A stretch of DNA of 64,000 nt from NCBI GenBank assembly GCA_003439945.1, contig QVRM01004838.1, positions 206,501 through 270,500 on the forward strand. Direction: 5' to 3'. Shown piece by piece: positions 46,775-57,359 of this stretch. The position numbers and the translations under genes were made by a program. Each line of letters starts with the position of its first letter. Position 1 is the first letter of the stretch. The DNA is from Dermanyssus gallinae (taxonomy: Eukaryota > Arthropoda > Arachnida > Mesostigmata > Dermanyssidae). A model generated the notes under the pieces. That model worked only from the letters and a program-made list of their open reading frames with translations, had not been told where the DNA came from and did no database searches.

Positions 46775-46890
46775 CATAAAATGTTGCCAATACGTTTCCG
46801 CCCCCTTCTTCCATTAAGGGAAAATATATTTCTGCCGAGCTCTATCAAACCTTAAATAGTACCTAACTTTCTCATACACCTGATGCATGT
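46775..46890 (+). mobile_element. MITE end fragment (M4)
   Basis: Contains TTTCCGCCCCC-CTTCCATT followed by AAATATATTTCTGCCGAG. This is the same internal box as at 47295-47395, 48755-48800 (M3) and 10420-10460 (M1). It is likely an orphaned end of the same transposon group. Confidence 0.45.
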
Positions 46891-47284
46891 ATGCTAGGCT
46901 TCGCTTTGAATATGGCTGTCGAAAAAAACTTATTTACTTGACAACTACGTGACCCAGCATCATCATTTTGGTAGGAAAATTCTGGGCATTAAATTTGCTG
47001 TTGCCTGAGGATAGTCTTTTAGGCGCCAAATGTTGGTCATAGTGGCACAATTTTAAGGTTCTTGTAGCAAAGTAAAAGCTTTAACGTAAGACATAACATA
47101 TCGACTTCTTATGACTTTCTTTAAACTGGCTATTTGCCTTTTCGCTAGCTTGCGTCAAGTGGCCGCCGAACACGCCGGTATGATAGATTCTTTCATGCGT
47201 TGACTGGATCTACCGCAAACGTATATTTTGCACATATATGTAGGAGAAAAATTAGACATAAAAACGTATTTTATTAATTTCATC

Positions 47285-47395
47285 CTCAATCCTAAGCACG
47301 ACTTTTCCGCCCCCTCCTTCCATTGGCAAAAAGGATTTTTTGCTAAGTTTGCTAAATCTTAAAATGAGTATATACGGTTATGGAAGACCCTGTAT
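47285..47395 (+). mobile_element. MITE end fragment (M4), right terminus
   Basis: Reads TTTCCGCCCCCTCCTTCCATTGGCAAAAAGG, TTGCTAAGTTTGC, then GGAAGACCCTGTA before TATATA. Its end resembles the right end of M3 (GGGAGACCCTC before TATATA). The matching left terminus was not found. Confidence 0.5.
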
Positions 47396-47399
47396 ATAT

Positions 47400-48440
47400 A
47401 TTTTTTTTCAAAGAATTCGCCACAAGGACGCCGACCAATGCGATTAGCAAGGGCAAATCGCCAATGCCCTGTATATATATGGACACGCATACTCATACTG
47501 AGTATAAATATAACATTGATACTTATACTGTTCTCAGCTGCTCTCGGCATGTCATTCAAGAAGTATGATGCGGCGATCTCTTCGTAGGAGCCAGGCAGAC
47601 AGACGCATGATACTTCGTACGTACTTGAGAGTCGAGGAATGCATTCTGCGTACCCTTCGTGGAAATTCGTATTTAAACAGACCAATTAAGAATAGCCATG
47701 AACGATGTGTGTGGTATAAATGTGGCCGATTGTCACACGTAAGACCAGACCAGAGGTTAGAGGCACTGAAACTATCCAGGTTTTCAACTTCTCGTCGGAC
47801 TAGTTCAACTTTATTTTTCATTTCAGAGCAAACCTTTCAATACCGACCATCTTTCATAAATCTTAAATTGGTTTTCATGGTTCTCTATTTAGACAAGGTG
47901 AATACCGGAGTAGACTAAAAAATCGGCCATGACATGAAAAAAACCGTATACGGGCATTTAGCCTTACGGAACAACTAAAAATGAAAAGTGCTGTCCTTGT
48001 GAGAGAGTACTCCTGTCGAATATAGCCGATAAAATCGAATATAGCAGATAAAATCAAATGTACATTGTGTGCATTTATTACATCCTTGTGGGTAGATTGA
48101 TAGTAACACGGCCTTCCGCGGGTAGAACTGCTAGCTGGTGGAATAGTCGCATATTATCGACATGCAGTTCCCCTGGCTAATAACTTTTGGGCCAGAATTT
48201 CTTCTTGCTGCATTTTGCGTAGTCCTTTTCACCCAGGCACCCAGCACTACACAGGACAATGCATCATCACACTGCGTCTGCATTTTAAATACAGCCTTTA
48301 CAGAAACGGGCCGAACCAGGTGTGTAGGTTGACAGCTGACGTTTTGGCCGCCAGCCGTGCTATTCTCAGCACGTTAAACCTGCCTGGCTTAGCATAAACT
48401 TTGAGATTGGCCCACTCCACCAGCTGCGCTGCCTTATATG
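47400..48440. other. no recognised gene
   Basis: A 19-bp tandem duplication (TCGAATATAGCCGATAAAA) lies at about 48017-48055. The remainder is unassigned. Confidence 0.4.
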
Positions 48441-48450
48441 TATATATATA

Positions 48451-48840
48451 TGGTCTCCCAGAATTCGTCCAACAAACTTTGGGGTCTAGTACAACTCGGC
48501 GAAAAATGCATCTTTTCTAATGGAACAAAGGGTGAAAATGTATTGTTTCGGAGCGAGGGAGTAATTACCAAAAGTGATTGTATCATGCTTTCTATTCTGA
48601 CACACCTTCATATTTTTGCACCTGTTGAATTGCATTCTATGTTAGCTCAAAACAGAACAAATGTTGTACTGAAGATAATTCTCAGAAAATGAAATTCCTT
48701 GCGATTCTTATATTTTGTCTTTCAGGCTCAATTACCCATTTTTAGAAGCCATTTTCGCCCCTTGTTCCATTGGAAAAAATTGTTTTTTGCCAAGCTGTAA
48801 TAATTCCCAAAGTTTGTTGAACGAATTTTGGGAGACCCTC
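48451..48840. mobile_element. MITE M3 with long terminal inverted repeats
   Basis: The left end GGTCTCCCAGAATTCGTCCA matches the reverse complement of the right end GGTCTCCCAAAATTCGTTCA. The match continues (ACAAACTTTGGG, GCGAAAAA, AATGGAACAA-GGG-GAAAATG) for about 90 bases. It is flanked by TATATATATA on both sides (48441-48450 and 48841-48850). It is 390 bases long and non-coding. Confidence 0.85.
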
Positions 48841-48850
48841 TATATATATA

Positions 48851-49113
48851 CAGCCGTGAAACAAAGAAATACAGCCATCCATTTTTTTCCACATATCACA
48901 CTTTTAAAATAACCAATCTTGTAAAAATTCGAGTAACTGCGGAGACTTCCACTGACATTTGGGCTTTTGGATTACTTTAAAACACGGGATCTCCACATTT
49001 GACACAGCTACATCGCGAAAAAAATCATACAACCTAAGGTAAGGTGCATGCACTAACGAGTTAATTGAGCGGAATAATGGCGTTTGGGCTCATTTCACGG
49101 CTCGACAAAAGCA
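48851..49113 (+). repeat. Tc3-like element, left terminal inverted repeat
   Basis: Starts CAGCCGTGAAACAAAG. It pairs with the reverse complement of 50036-50325, with scattered mismatches and indels. The TA dinucleotide at 48849-48850 flanks it. Confidence 0.8.
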
Positions 49114-49119
49114 AATGCG

Positions 49120-49998
49120 GACACATCGAGTGCACCCAGCAACTATACTTAATAATTAGTAAACTTTCCATTAAGTCGAATAACCTCAAAATGCGGTTTG
49201 GTATAGGGTTGAACAAGCTCCGGATGACGTCCTTCGAGAGCTCGCTCCGAGTTTCATAATTGCCTCTTTTAGTTCTACCTGATTCGAAAATTGTTTTTCG
49301 TTAGTGTAAATCTTTTGGGCGAGCCAGCCTCACACATGCTCGATGATATTAAGAACAGGTAAAACTGCAGGCCAGCGTAGGACCTCAATGTGACGTTGTT
49401 CGAATCAGCCTGGCGGTGTGAATCGGGGCGCCATCGTGTTGAAAAACGAAGTCGGGCTGTCCTACAGCTCAAGATGCTCCGATTGCTCTTTTAGTAGATC
49501 CACATAGCGCGTTGTCCTATAGCCACCACCTGAGTGCCGTTTTGACAAAACCTGTTTTTCCTTGCGCACATCGTGACAAAAATAGTTAAATTCATCCGGT
49601 CCTATCAAAGTTGCTTTTTCATCCGAAAAAAGCACTGTGCCAGTCCATGACATCGTATCATGGGCGATGTCGAAACGAGCTTCCTAATGCTCAACAGTCA
49701 ATCGTGGTTTTTTTCTGGTGAGCCAATGTGTCTTCCTGAGGAGGTTTTGCACATTTCGCACGTTCGCTTGCAGATCAGCCACCGCCGCCGCAAATGCCGG
49801 GAGCGCAGAGCTCGACGCTTTCTTCAGAATTGCACGCATACTTCGTTCCGAAATGGAATTTGGACGCCCGGAACTCTTTTTTACGACGTAATTTTCACCT
49901 AAATTCACAACGTTGTTTACTACTTAGGGACTCCGCCCAATTGACGGGAAATTGTTTGGGCCTTTTCGTCACTCGTAAGGCGCCGACATAAGCCCATC
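49120..49998 (-). pseudogene. Tc3-like transposase, frameshifted
   Basis: Minus-strand pieces in order: LTSDEKAQTISRQLGGVPK near 49985-49930 (N-terminal helix-turn-helix), SGRPNSISERSMRAILKKAS near 49865-49805 (second HTH), WTGTVLFSDEKATLIGPDEF near 49650-49590 (first catalytic D in FSDE), CHDVRKEKQVLSKRHSGGG, FVFQHDGAPIHTARL near 49450-49410 (second catalytic D), and VIRSLFNPIPN near 49215-49170. At least three frameshifts and several stops lie between them. Family order and spacing are preserved, so this is one decayed gene of about 330 codons. Confidence 0.85.
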
Positions 49999-50035
49999 GT
50001 TTCAACACAGAAAAACTTCTGGTAGGAGGGTTGCC

Positions 50036-50325
50036 TTTGTTTCCGTCGAGCCGTCAAATAAGCCCAAACGTCGTTAATCCGCTTAATTATCTCGCTAAGA
50101 CATGCATCTTGCTAGTGGCTGTATCATTTATTCGCGGTGTAGCTGTGTCAAATATAGAGATTTCGTGTTTCAAAGTAATTCGAGACCGCAGATGTCGATG
50201 GAAGTCTCCGCTGTTACTCTATGAGTATGCATCACTGTAGTCTTTGCACGATTGGTTACAATACATGCGCGTAATGTGGCAAAAGTTAAACAAAAAAAGT
50301 GGCTGTATCTTATTTTCGCGGACTG
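50036..50325 (-). repeat. Tc3-like element, right terminal inverted repeat
   Basis: The inverted partner of 48851-49113. It ends CTG followed by TA at 50326-50327. Confidence 0.8.
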
Positions 50326-50329
50326 TATA

Positions 50330-51390
50330 TGTTGAATATGGCAAATATATATTTGCCCTAAAAATAGTCACCGGTATCATCAGGATCTGCAAATGATCAT
50401 CATCAGAATTAGATTGTACTTCATCATCATCATTAGCATGATCGTCGTCAAGGTGTTTGTGAATGTTGTCAACAGCAAGCATGTCGACAGCCTACAGCCC
50501 CCAGTCCCCTTTGTGTGTATGATGATGATGGTGATGATTAGGCTGCCCCATAGGGTGGCCATGCAAAGGCGGTCCTTTCGGCCTTTACCTGTAGGGCCGC
50601 AGTCTCGAGGTCACTATTGCCAGACCAGCTCGGACCTCTTCTAGCGCCGCCGCCGCTGATAACATCAATGGCGGGAACATCCGGATGCCGGGCCCCGACC
50701 GGGCGAGATCTGTCTGCCGACATCGACGGTATCGATAATGTCTATTTGTCTGTCTATTCGTCCATGCATCTCTTTTTGTCCTGCCTACCTGTTTTTTTGT
50801 TTCCTTTTGTTCTTTCGTTTCTCGTGATGTACCGCTCTCTTCTTTATTGGCCTCCTTTCGCTTCGGAGATTGACCCGTCGCCCGTACCTAACCGACGAGC
50901 TGTCCTCTTCTCCTTTCTCCTCCCTGCCTGCTTGCTTGCTTGCTTCCTTCCTTAACTGCGTCGACCCCACCACTATAAAAACAACAACAACAGCTATCAC
51001 TTCAAACTACAACCACAACATGGCAACTACGGCCAGAAGTGGGCAATTGTACGAGCGAATCATCATTGAGCCAAGCGACGCCACGTCGAGCGCGGCCAGC
51101 TCTCGACTTTGCGGCGGTGGCTGCTGATATCGGCTGAGAGCTTACTCTTCTTCTTCTTCAGCGGCAGCAGTAGCAGCAGCAACAGCATCGTAAGATGCTG
51201 ACAACAGCAGCAAGCAGAAAAAGAAGAAATACCATCAACATCACAGTCGCCACCAGACTGCTGCACCAATGCCGTCAGCCACTACCGCCGCCACCACCAC
51301 CACGCCTACCGATTCGTAGCAATACGAAACGACGAAAATTACCCTCCATTCAACTAATGATGTATTTTAAATTGGCTTAATAATCGGTCA
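50330..51390. other. CpG-rich stretch without recognised gene
   Basis: GC content rises between about 50540 and 51330, with GATG, CTTG and AGCAGC runs. Plus-strand ATG at 51019 sits in a good initiation context (AACATGG) and opens 36 codons, but nothing identifies it as an exon. Confidence 0.35.
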
Positions 51391-51893
51391 TCTATATATA
51401 TATATATATATTTAATGACCCGAAAGTAATGAATGTAACTCAGTTGTGCCAAGCATGTCTGGAGCAAAGCAAAGAAACGCTCGCTTGAACGCAATACAGC
51501 CATGACACGTACCCGTTCGCATATACATGTACTGACAATTTACAACGGCAACAACAACAACAGAGGTAGCAGCAACACCATGAACGATAACAACAACCAC
51601 AAAGACAACAACAACAATAAATTAGGCACCCCCAGAGCAATTTGTAGAACCAAACATTTCATCGCAGTCGTACTGCTCGTGTGCCCAAGGTATTAATGAT
51701 GTGTTAATGTCGTCGCTAGCCATCGATCGTAATCACTGTTACGTTACAATTTGGTGCAAATTTCTCCTCAGCTAAAAACTAATTAGTGTAGACACGAAGC
51801 AGTAACTTGTTGTTGTTGTTTGCTCTTCAGGCGAGCTTAACTAAAACTTAAAGCGATTGAGTACAAGCGGATGTAGATAGGTTTAGCTTTGTA

Positions 51894-52110
51894 TGCATTT
51901 GTGAAGCTAGCACACGGCGAAAACAAAAATAATCTTGCTTGATATAAATAAAAGTAATAATAATACTAAAAACAGCTCGGTTATAGCCCGTTATTAATAA
52001 GCTCGGTTATGCATTTGTGAAGCTAGCAAATGGCGAAAACAAAAATAATCTTACTTGATACAATCATGGTAATAATGATAGCAAAAAACAGCTCAGTTAT
52101 AGCCCTTGTA
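51894..52110 (+). repeat. tandem duplication, period about 116 bp
   Basis: Two head-to-tail copies share TGCATTTGTGAAGCTAGC, GGCGAAAACAAAAATAATCT, CTTGATA and AACAGCTC-GTTATAGCCC, differing at several positions. The second starts near 52010. Confidence 0.85.
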
Positions 52111-52124
52111 GATACTTTCATACT

Positions 52125-52200
52125 TTTAGTGGCGGTGTGGCCTAGGGGACTGGTGCGCTAGTCATGGTTTCACCCGTTGTTCACCGTGCAGGCGGAACGC
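52125..52200 (+). mobile_element. possible tRNA-like SINE head
   Basis: GGCGGTGTGGCCTAGGGGACTGG resembles a tRNA 5' half with an A box. A B box is not evident before the LINE remnant begins. Confidence 0.35.
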
Positions 52201-52520
52201 AGTCCCTGTTGTGGTGAGAGTTATGCCGAGGTATGTAAAGGAATTTCCATACTTGACTGGCGCACCCCCAGGCGGAGTTCGTCGCTAGCATCCAGGCGAC
52301 CTCCTCTGCGGAATTTAAGCGCCTCAGTTTTATTGTTGTTGATGGTAAGACCAACCTGGCTGACGTACCTCGATATTGTGACTATTGCTTGTTGCAAGTA
52401 GTGTCTGCTCGTACTGAACATCACCAGATCATCAGCGTACAGAATGGCTTTGACGAGCCGATGCCTCGTCTCATAGTTAAAAATAACCGTGAGGTGTAGT
52501 TAACTCTCGGGAATCCGAGA
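52200..52520 (-). pseudogene. LINE reverse transcriptase remnant with YADD
   Basis: The minus strand reads AILYADDLVMFSTSR at about 52455-52410 (RT motif C intact), then SQVGLTINNNKTEALKFRRG (post-C block, normally GLxINxxKTxxMxF). It then breaks near 52260. This is an APE-type LINE, probably in the same broad group as 8937-9590, since both have the RRGGR step after the KTK/KTE block. Confidence 0.75.
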
Positions 52521-52524
52521 CTAT

Positions 52525-54275
52525 GCCTCCAGGTGCCGACGGCGGCATGTAAATTGATGCATAGCTCTTAGAGGAAAATAAGCCTCTCGAAGAGCTTTCC
52601 TTTTGACAGGGGCTTTCCTTTGGCTTACCTTGGACCTACAGAAGAACCAACGATTTTGACTGCAGCTTGGGTTAATTTGCGTTATTTCTAGAAAAAGCTT
52701 TCTTGATTACATGTATTACCCGTTTGCGATTTTAAGGGGTTCACTGACCATAGTAACTTCAATATTCGACGCATAGATGCTTTAAGTCCGCTATAACATT
52801 TAAGTCAAATCACCGACCAGATTTAATGTTTGTACTACTATAGCTCTTGTGGCACTGCTGTGGAGCTAAGTATTAGAGAGACGTTTTAATTTTTTATCAA
52901 TTCAAGTATCATCTTTTTAGATTCTGGTCTATAAGGTTAATATTGTATTACGTCAGAACAGAGAAAATAATATAAAATATAAATATCTGCTACACTATCT
53001 GTCAGCCAAATGCTCGTAATGTGAGAGTTAGTAGAAGGAATCGTCCTAGTCTACTGTATGTAGGTCTACAAGTCGACTTGTAATTCGAGCACAGACTTTA
53101 GCTTTAGTAGACAATGCAATCAACCGTATTGTGAGAGCAAAAGACTACAAACGACTACACCAACGTCCTACATCCTTACAAATTGCAAAGATAAGAATGA
53201 AGATAGAGAAGACTATCGTAAAGTGCAAACGGACGGCAGAAAGTGCGTAGGCGAACAGTGGAACAACTAAGTTGCCTACGACAATTTGGATGTTTCGTAG
53301 CTGTGAATGTTGGGTCAACATAAGTCAACAAAAATAAAAAATAAAGGTATGTTCGGTCCAAAATAACAACGATAGTTGCAGCATTAGAAACAACAACAAC
53401 AACGACAACGACGACAATCACAACAGTAACGGAGTTTGCGCTAGGTCTGAAATGATGGTCGGCTACGGAGTTTCCTCTTCTTCAAAGCCTACCCGTCGAG
53501 CACCATTGACGCTGGGCGTTTGTTTGAGTTCACCAAGGCACGCTCGCCACGCTTCGCAAACGGTTAGCTTTGCCGGCTCTGGATTCACGATGGCTGGCAT
53601 GGCCCAAAGATAAAGGACGGTGGTTCGTTCCAGGAGTGGCCAGCCGACGAGGTGTGGCGAAGATCAGAGTAACTAGCGTCCGTCGGTTCACATCTGAAAA
53701 CTTGCGTCGAAACTATCGACTTCATTGGGTGACGGCAAATTGTCGTAATAACGTTGTCGTTGTTGCTGCTGGCGCTGCTCCTGCTTATGCTGGTATAGCT
53801 AGCTGATGTTATTGGTTTTCGTAGCCGAAGCGACCGACGGCGATATGATATCAGCAATGATATCTTGGTCATCTACCCCCGCTCAAGATACCTGCCATAA
53901 CTTGACTCGGCTACTAGAGCCGTCACTGTCCACCATATTGCAAATCATGTCAGCGATCACTGTCCAGCACGATTACCTCACGTCGCATTTTCACTCGGAT
54001 GAATCGCGGAGGATACCTGTCTAAGAGAATTCGTCTACTGTTATTGTGGTGGTTGTTGTTACTTTTTATGGTGGGTCTAACAAGGATGGTTGTAATTGCC
54101 CTGCTAACACTGCCGTCCTGCAATGACTTTATATCGTGTCTCGTATATGTGTCTGCCTAATGACATAGCAAAACAGAATAGTTATCATAATAACAGTAGT
54201 GTTTATGATTACGATGACGGTAACACAAATAATCTACATTTGAATCTAATTCGGTTCCAGGTAAATTTAAATATG
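52525..54275. other. no recognised gene
   Basis: Mixed sequence. A CAA run lies at 53390-53425. 54055-54130 weakly resembles the middle of SINE S2 (GTTGTAATTGCCCTGCTAACA) on the plus strand. No protein motif is seen. Confidence 0.35.
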
Positions 54276-54280
54276 CGTCA

Positions 54281-54332
54281 CTATAATAGATAAATTATTG
54301 GCAATGGGGGAAATAATTTATCTGTTATAGTA
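54281..54332. repeat. 18-bp near-perfect AT-rich hairpin
   Basis: TATAATAGATAAATTATT and AATAATTTATCTGTTATA pair with one mismatch around a loop of about 13 bases. Confidence 0.7.
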
Positions 54333-54754
54333 TACCATTATCACTATACCATCTCGGCCACATATACATTTGCGCACAAAATTCAATTGATTTTAGTCCA
54401 TATTTAGTTTTGTAAATACACTATTAAAAAAAGTAAGTCCGACTATGATTAATATAACATCCGTATTAGCAAACTGCAGTTTTTTCCTCTTAAACATGCA
54501 TTGTATTTTCCCAAATATTGAAAACTAGTATATACTTACACAAGTTGAAACTAAAGTGGGCTACCTACAGTGTCTCGCAAGAACGTATTTATTAGTGAAT
54601 TTTCTTTTGAAAAATCGTGCGTTGAAGTTTTTTTCCCAGAAGTCCTATAAAATATACAAATTACGGTATCAAATGAAAAAACATCTATGTAATTATATAT
54701 ATTAAATATAAGCATATATATTCCTATACGTATATACATTTTTTCTCTCTGACA

Positions 54755-54860
54755 TACGCTCATAGTTGGCTAAGATGTCTGCTGTATTATAGCGTCTAAC
54801 TGCATCCATCGTCATCACGTTCTTGTTAGTGGATAGGAATGTTGCGGCAGGACAATGCAC
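54755..54860 (-). mobile_element. SINE S2, truncated copy 3
   Basis: The minus strand reads TTGTCCTGCCGCAACATTCCT, AACGTGATGACGATGGATGC, AGTTAGACGCTATA and TTAGCCAACTATGAGCGT. It is collinear with the middle and 3' part of S2 at 8392-8712. The tRNA head is missing. Confidence 0.7.
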
Positions 54861-54869
54861 AATTAGTCA

Positions 54870-55660
54870 TGACAGAATTAAACCCATGTGGCGGTAAGAA
54901 GGAACGATCGGCAAGTAGCACTTCGCTTCTTGAACTAAGAAGTGTAAGAAAACAGATGATGCTATGCCTGACGAATACGGGTTTAATCCCTTTTTTGGCT
55001 GCATGGAGGATAGTTTGGTTCTGTGAGATAAGAGACAGCAAGTGCTCAAGGTGATTGTAAAGCGGCGCACTTCGGAGTCGGGGGACTGGCCCGTTTCGAC
55101 TAGACGAGGGCTTTCTCTTGCAAACATTTAAGGGATCCATTCCTTGGTTCTGGGAAGGATGGAAGGAGATAAGTTCGGCATTGTGATATATTTGGTACCC
55201 ATCGAGGCGGAAGAATTGCAGAGTTAGCGTTACTTAATGGCGTCCCTAAGGTCCTGAGCCAGATGTGAGGTTGAAACGTACAGGGTCGCCGGAGGGAAAG
55301 AAACGACCATCAATAGACCTCCCCTTACCTTTAATCGCCCGTCTCCTCATATGGTGTTCTTGTTCTGATGGTCAAACACGTTTTTTCGGAACCCGGACCA
55401 CCGGTTTTAAATTCTAGGGATATGCTTGCTGCCGAGAACTTGTCGCCATTGCGTCCTGCTGCGATGAAAGCTTTGTGGTGCACTCGCGGTAAAAACGACG
55501 GTGCGCATCAATACCCGGTGTTATTGCTTTTAGAAAATCATATGGTTTTAAAATACCCAATCCGCCTCGTGGGACTGAGTTTACTAGATAAGGATTATCC
55601 CATCAGAGAACAGTGAAGCACAGACGCCCGAACGACAAGGGTCCGAGACTACAAATCAAC
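54870..55660. other. no recognised feature
   Basis: Short open frames on both strands, including a 104-codon minus-strand frame at 55140-54826, match no family I recognise. Confidence 0.4.
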
Positions 55661-55669
55661 AAGCATTAA

Positions 55670-55830
55670 AAACTTGTTTGAACTAACTCTTAGTCAATAT
55701 TTAACGTCCACGAAATCGATTTTGCATTGCTTCGTAAGACGGACTCCATTGATACAAATGTGCAACGGTGGAGCTCGAACCCGTGCACCCACGAATGCAC
55801 CACGCCATCGGTCTCGACCAACAAACATTG
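55670..55830 (-). mobile_element. tRNA-derived SINE, family S1, copy 3
   Basis: Shares the TATTTAACGTCCACG tail, AGACGGACTCC, ATACAAATGTGCAACGGTGGAGCTCGAACCCG and CACCACGCC-TCGGTCTCGAC blocks with 20815-21000. On the minus strand the B-box is intact (CGGGTTCGAGCTCC). About 25 bases between the B and A boxes are deleted, so it is dead as a Pol III unit. Confidence 0.75.
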
Positions 55831-56379
55831 CGAAAGGGCGCATTCATGGCTTCCTTCGTAGGTGGGATTAGAGAAGTCTGTCCTCGCCGTCGACTTTCAC
55901 GCTTCCTACCTAAAGCAGTAAGGCTGCAGGGGGACGGAGCCGCTGATTAAGATTCTAAGGAACAGAGTTACCGACAACGAGGAACGCAGAAAACGTACTA
56001 TATTTTTTCGTGACGGTGATGTTACGTTGGCCAACAAGGAAAGAAAGGCCCGGATAGTATGCGCGAACTTTAAGAACATTGAGGAAGTAGCCCGTCCGAT
56101 TTGACTTGACTACCTAACAAAACATCTGGGAGGGCTATGGGAAGGTACGGATTTTGCGTCGCAAATTATAATTCATTCTTCTACAATTATTAATAGGAAA
56201 TAAACCTACTTCTACAGAGCTTATAGAAAATTGTATAAATGTTTATGTGCTCTGCGGCTGGGGTCGCTATGGCTTAGATGCTGACAAGATGCGTCGCCGT
56301 AGCCTAGTAGTCGACTTCCAGTTGTCGAACCTCGGTTTAACTTCCTTAAGAGTGGAATTTTTTTACGCCTTAGGAGGAT

Positions 56380-56960
56380 GCTGGTAAAGTCCAAAGGCAG
56401 TAAGCCGTCTGCATTAATTACACCAATTGCAGTCAAAACGAATGCTTTAAAATCGGCTGAGAAGAGGGCTTGCAGCGCATCGTCTGAAGAATCAAAAGTC
56501 AATCCCACTACAGGTGCCGGAACGTCAAATATCTTAGCCGGAAATGCCAAGGTGATTCTGGCCTTTGACCGTTAACCGCCTGTGTCTGTTCCTTTTGGAA
56601 TAAATCCCACTATGTCGTTCTTGAGCCCGATCAACCGAAGTTACGCTACAATTGTCATGGGGCATCTAGCTGACAAGTGCATTTTTCGCACGGCCTGCAA
56701 GAAATGTGGAGATTGCGACCACCAGGCTTCCAGTTGCAAGACAGTTGAAGTGTGACTACTGTAGTTGCCCCTACACGGCCGGATCGCCTTCCTGTTCGCG
56801 TATAGTGAGCGGAACAAGATCATCATGGAGGCGAGAGTTCAACAACAAGTCAAGGGATCGCAACCGTCTGCATCGATTACCGAGGGACTTGACGTCACAG
56901 CCACTGCCATAGAAGACGTCCCTCAGCTCAGTCCATCAAAGGTAAGGTTTCGTACGCTGC
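56380..56960 (+). pseudogene. gag-like LINE ORF1 remnant with zinc knuckles
   Basis: Between 56625 and 56805 the plus strand, with one or two frameshifts, gives YNCHG / GHLADKC (first CCHC), CKKCGDCDHQASSC (second) and CDYCSCPYTAGSPSC (third). Three CCHC knuckles of this spacing are typical of ORF1 proteins of R1/I/Jockey-group LINEs, which bind the element RNA. Upstream (56378-56575) and downstream (56823-57010) frames carry the related peptides KGSKPSALIT and KGSQPSASIT, so part of the ORF1 region may be duplicated. No APE endonuclease follows. Confidence 0.6.
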
Positions 56961-57359
56961 AGTTTTTAGACGCATATCTGACACGCAAGAAAGCGCCGCT
57001 CCGCAGCTAACCTTTCTCACCCGCGACCGTTTCCGAAACCCAAACGGAAGCGAACCCACACATACTAGAAGTCGTCAAGCTCGGCCGCGGTACACTGAGA
57101 CGCAGGAGGCGCCTTAATAGACGTCCTTCGGATGTTAGAGGGCATGCACATGCGTCTCTAGTTTTGGATTCTGGGATTCAGGCGTCTCTAGTTTAGGAGC
57201 TCTAACAGGGCAATATGTCGGGTGTGTGAAGGTGTATCCACGAGCAGGGATCTTGTCAGACATATCGGCTGAGATTTGTCTTTATCGGCCAGGCGCGGTG
57301 ACGCCGCCAATAGGCCGTCCACATTCCTTCGGGCTCCGACGTAAGAAATTGACATTAAC

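Larger units (their letters stand above)
48851..50325 (-). mobile_element. complete but inactive Tc3-like transposon with long TIRs
   Basis: Ends are TA-CAG...CTG-TA. The left TIR (48851-49113) and right TIR (50036-50325) are inverted copies of about 265-290 bases. Matching blocks, left versus right reverse complement, include GCGGAGACTTCCA, TTTGACACAGCTACA, GATACAGCCA-type, and TTTGACGGCTCGAC. A disrupted transposase lies between them. It is about 1475 bases in total. The structure (TA target, long TIRs, DDE transposase) fits the Tc3 branch of Tc1/mariner. The left end shares its TATATATATA flank with MITE M3. Confidence 0.85.

Noticed and set aside
47565..47918. 117-codon plus-strand frame with a Cys-rich YKCGRLSHV stretch
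   Set aside because: It lacks the full CCHC spacing and any neighbouring gag or RT motif.
51019..51127. ATG in good context opening a 36-codon frame in CpG-rich DNA
   Set aside because: Too short and without a known domain or convincing splice signals to annotate as an exon.
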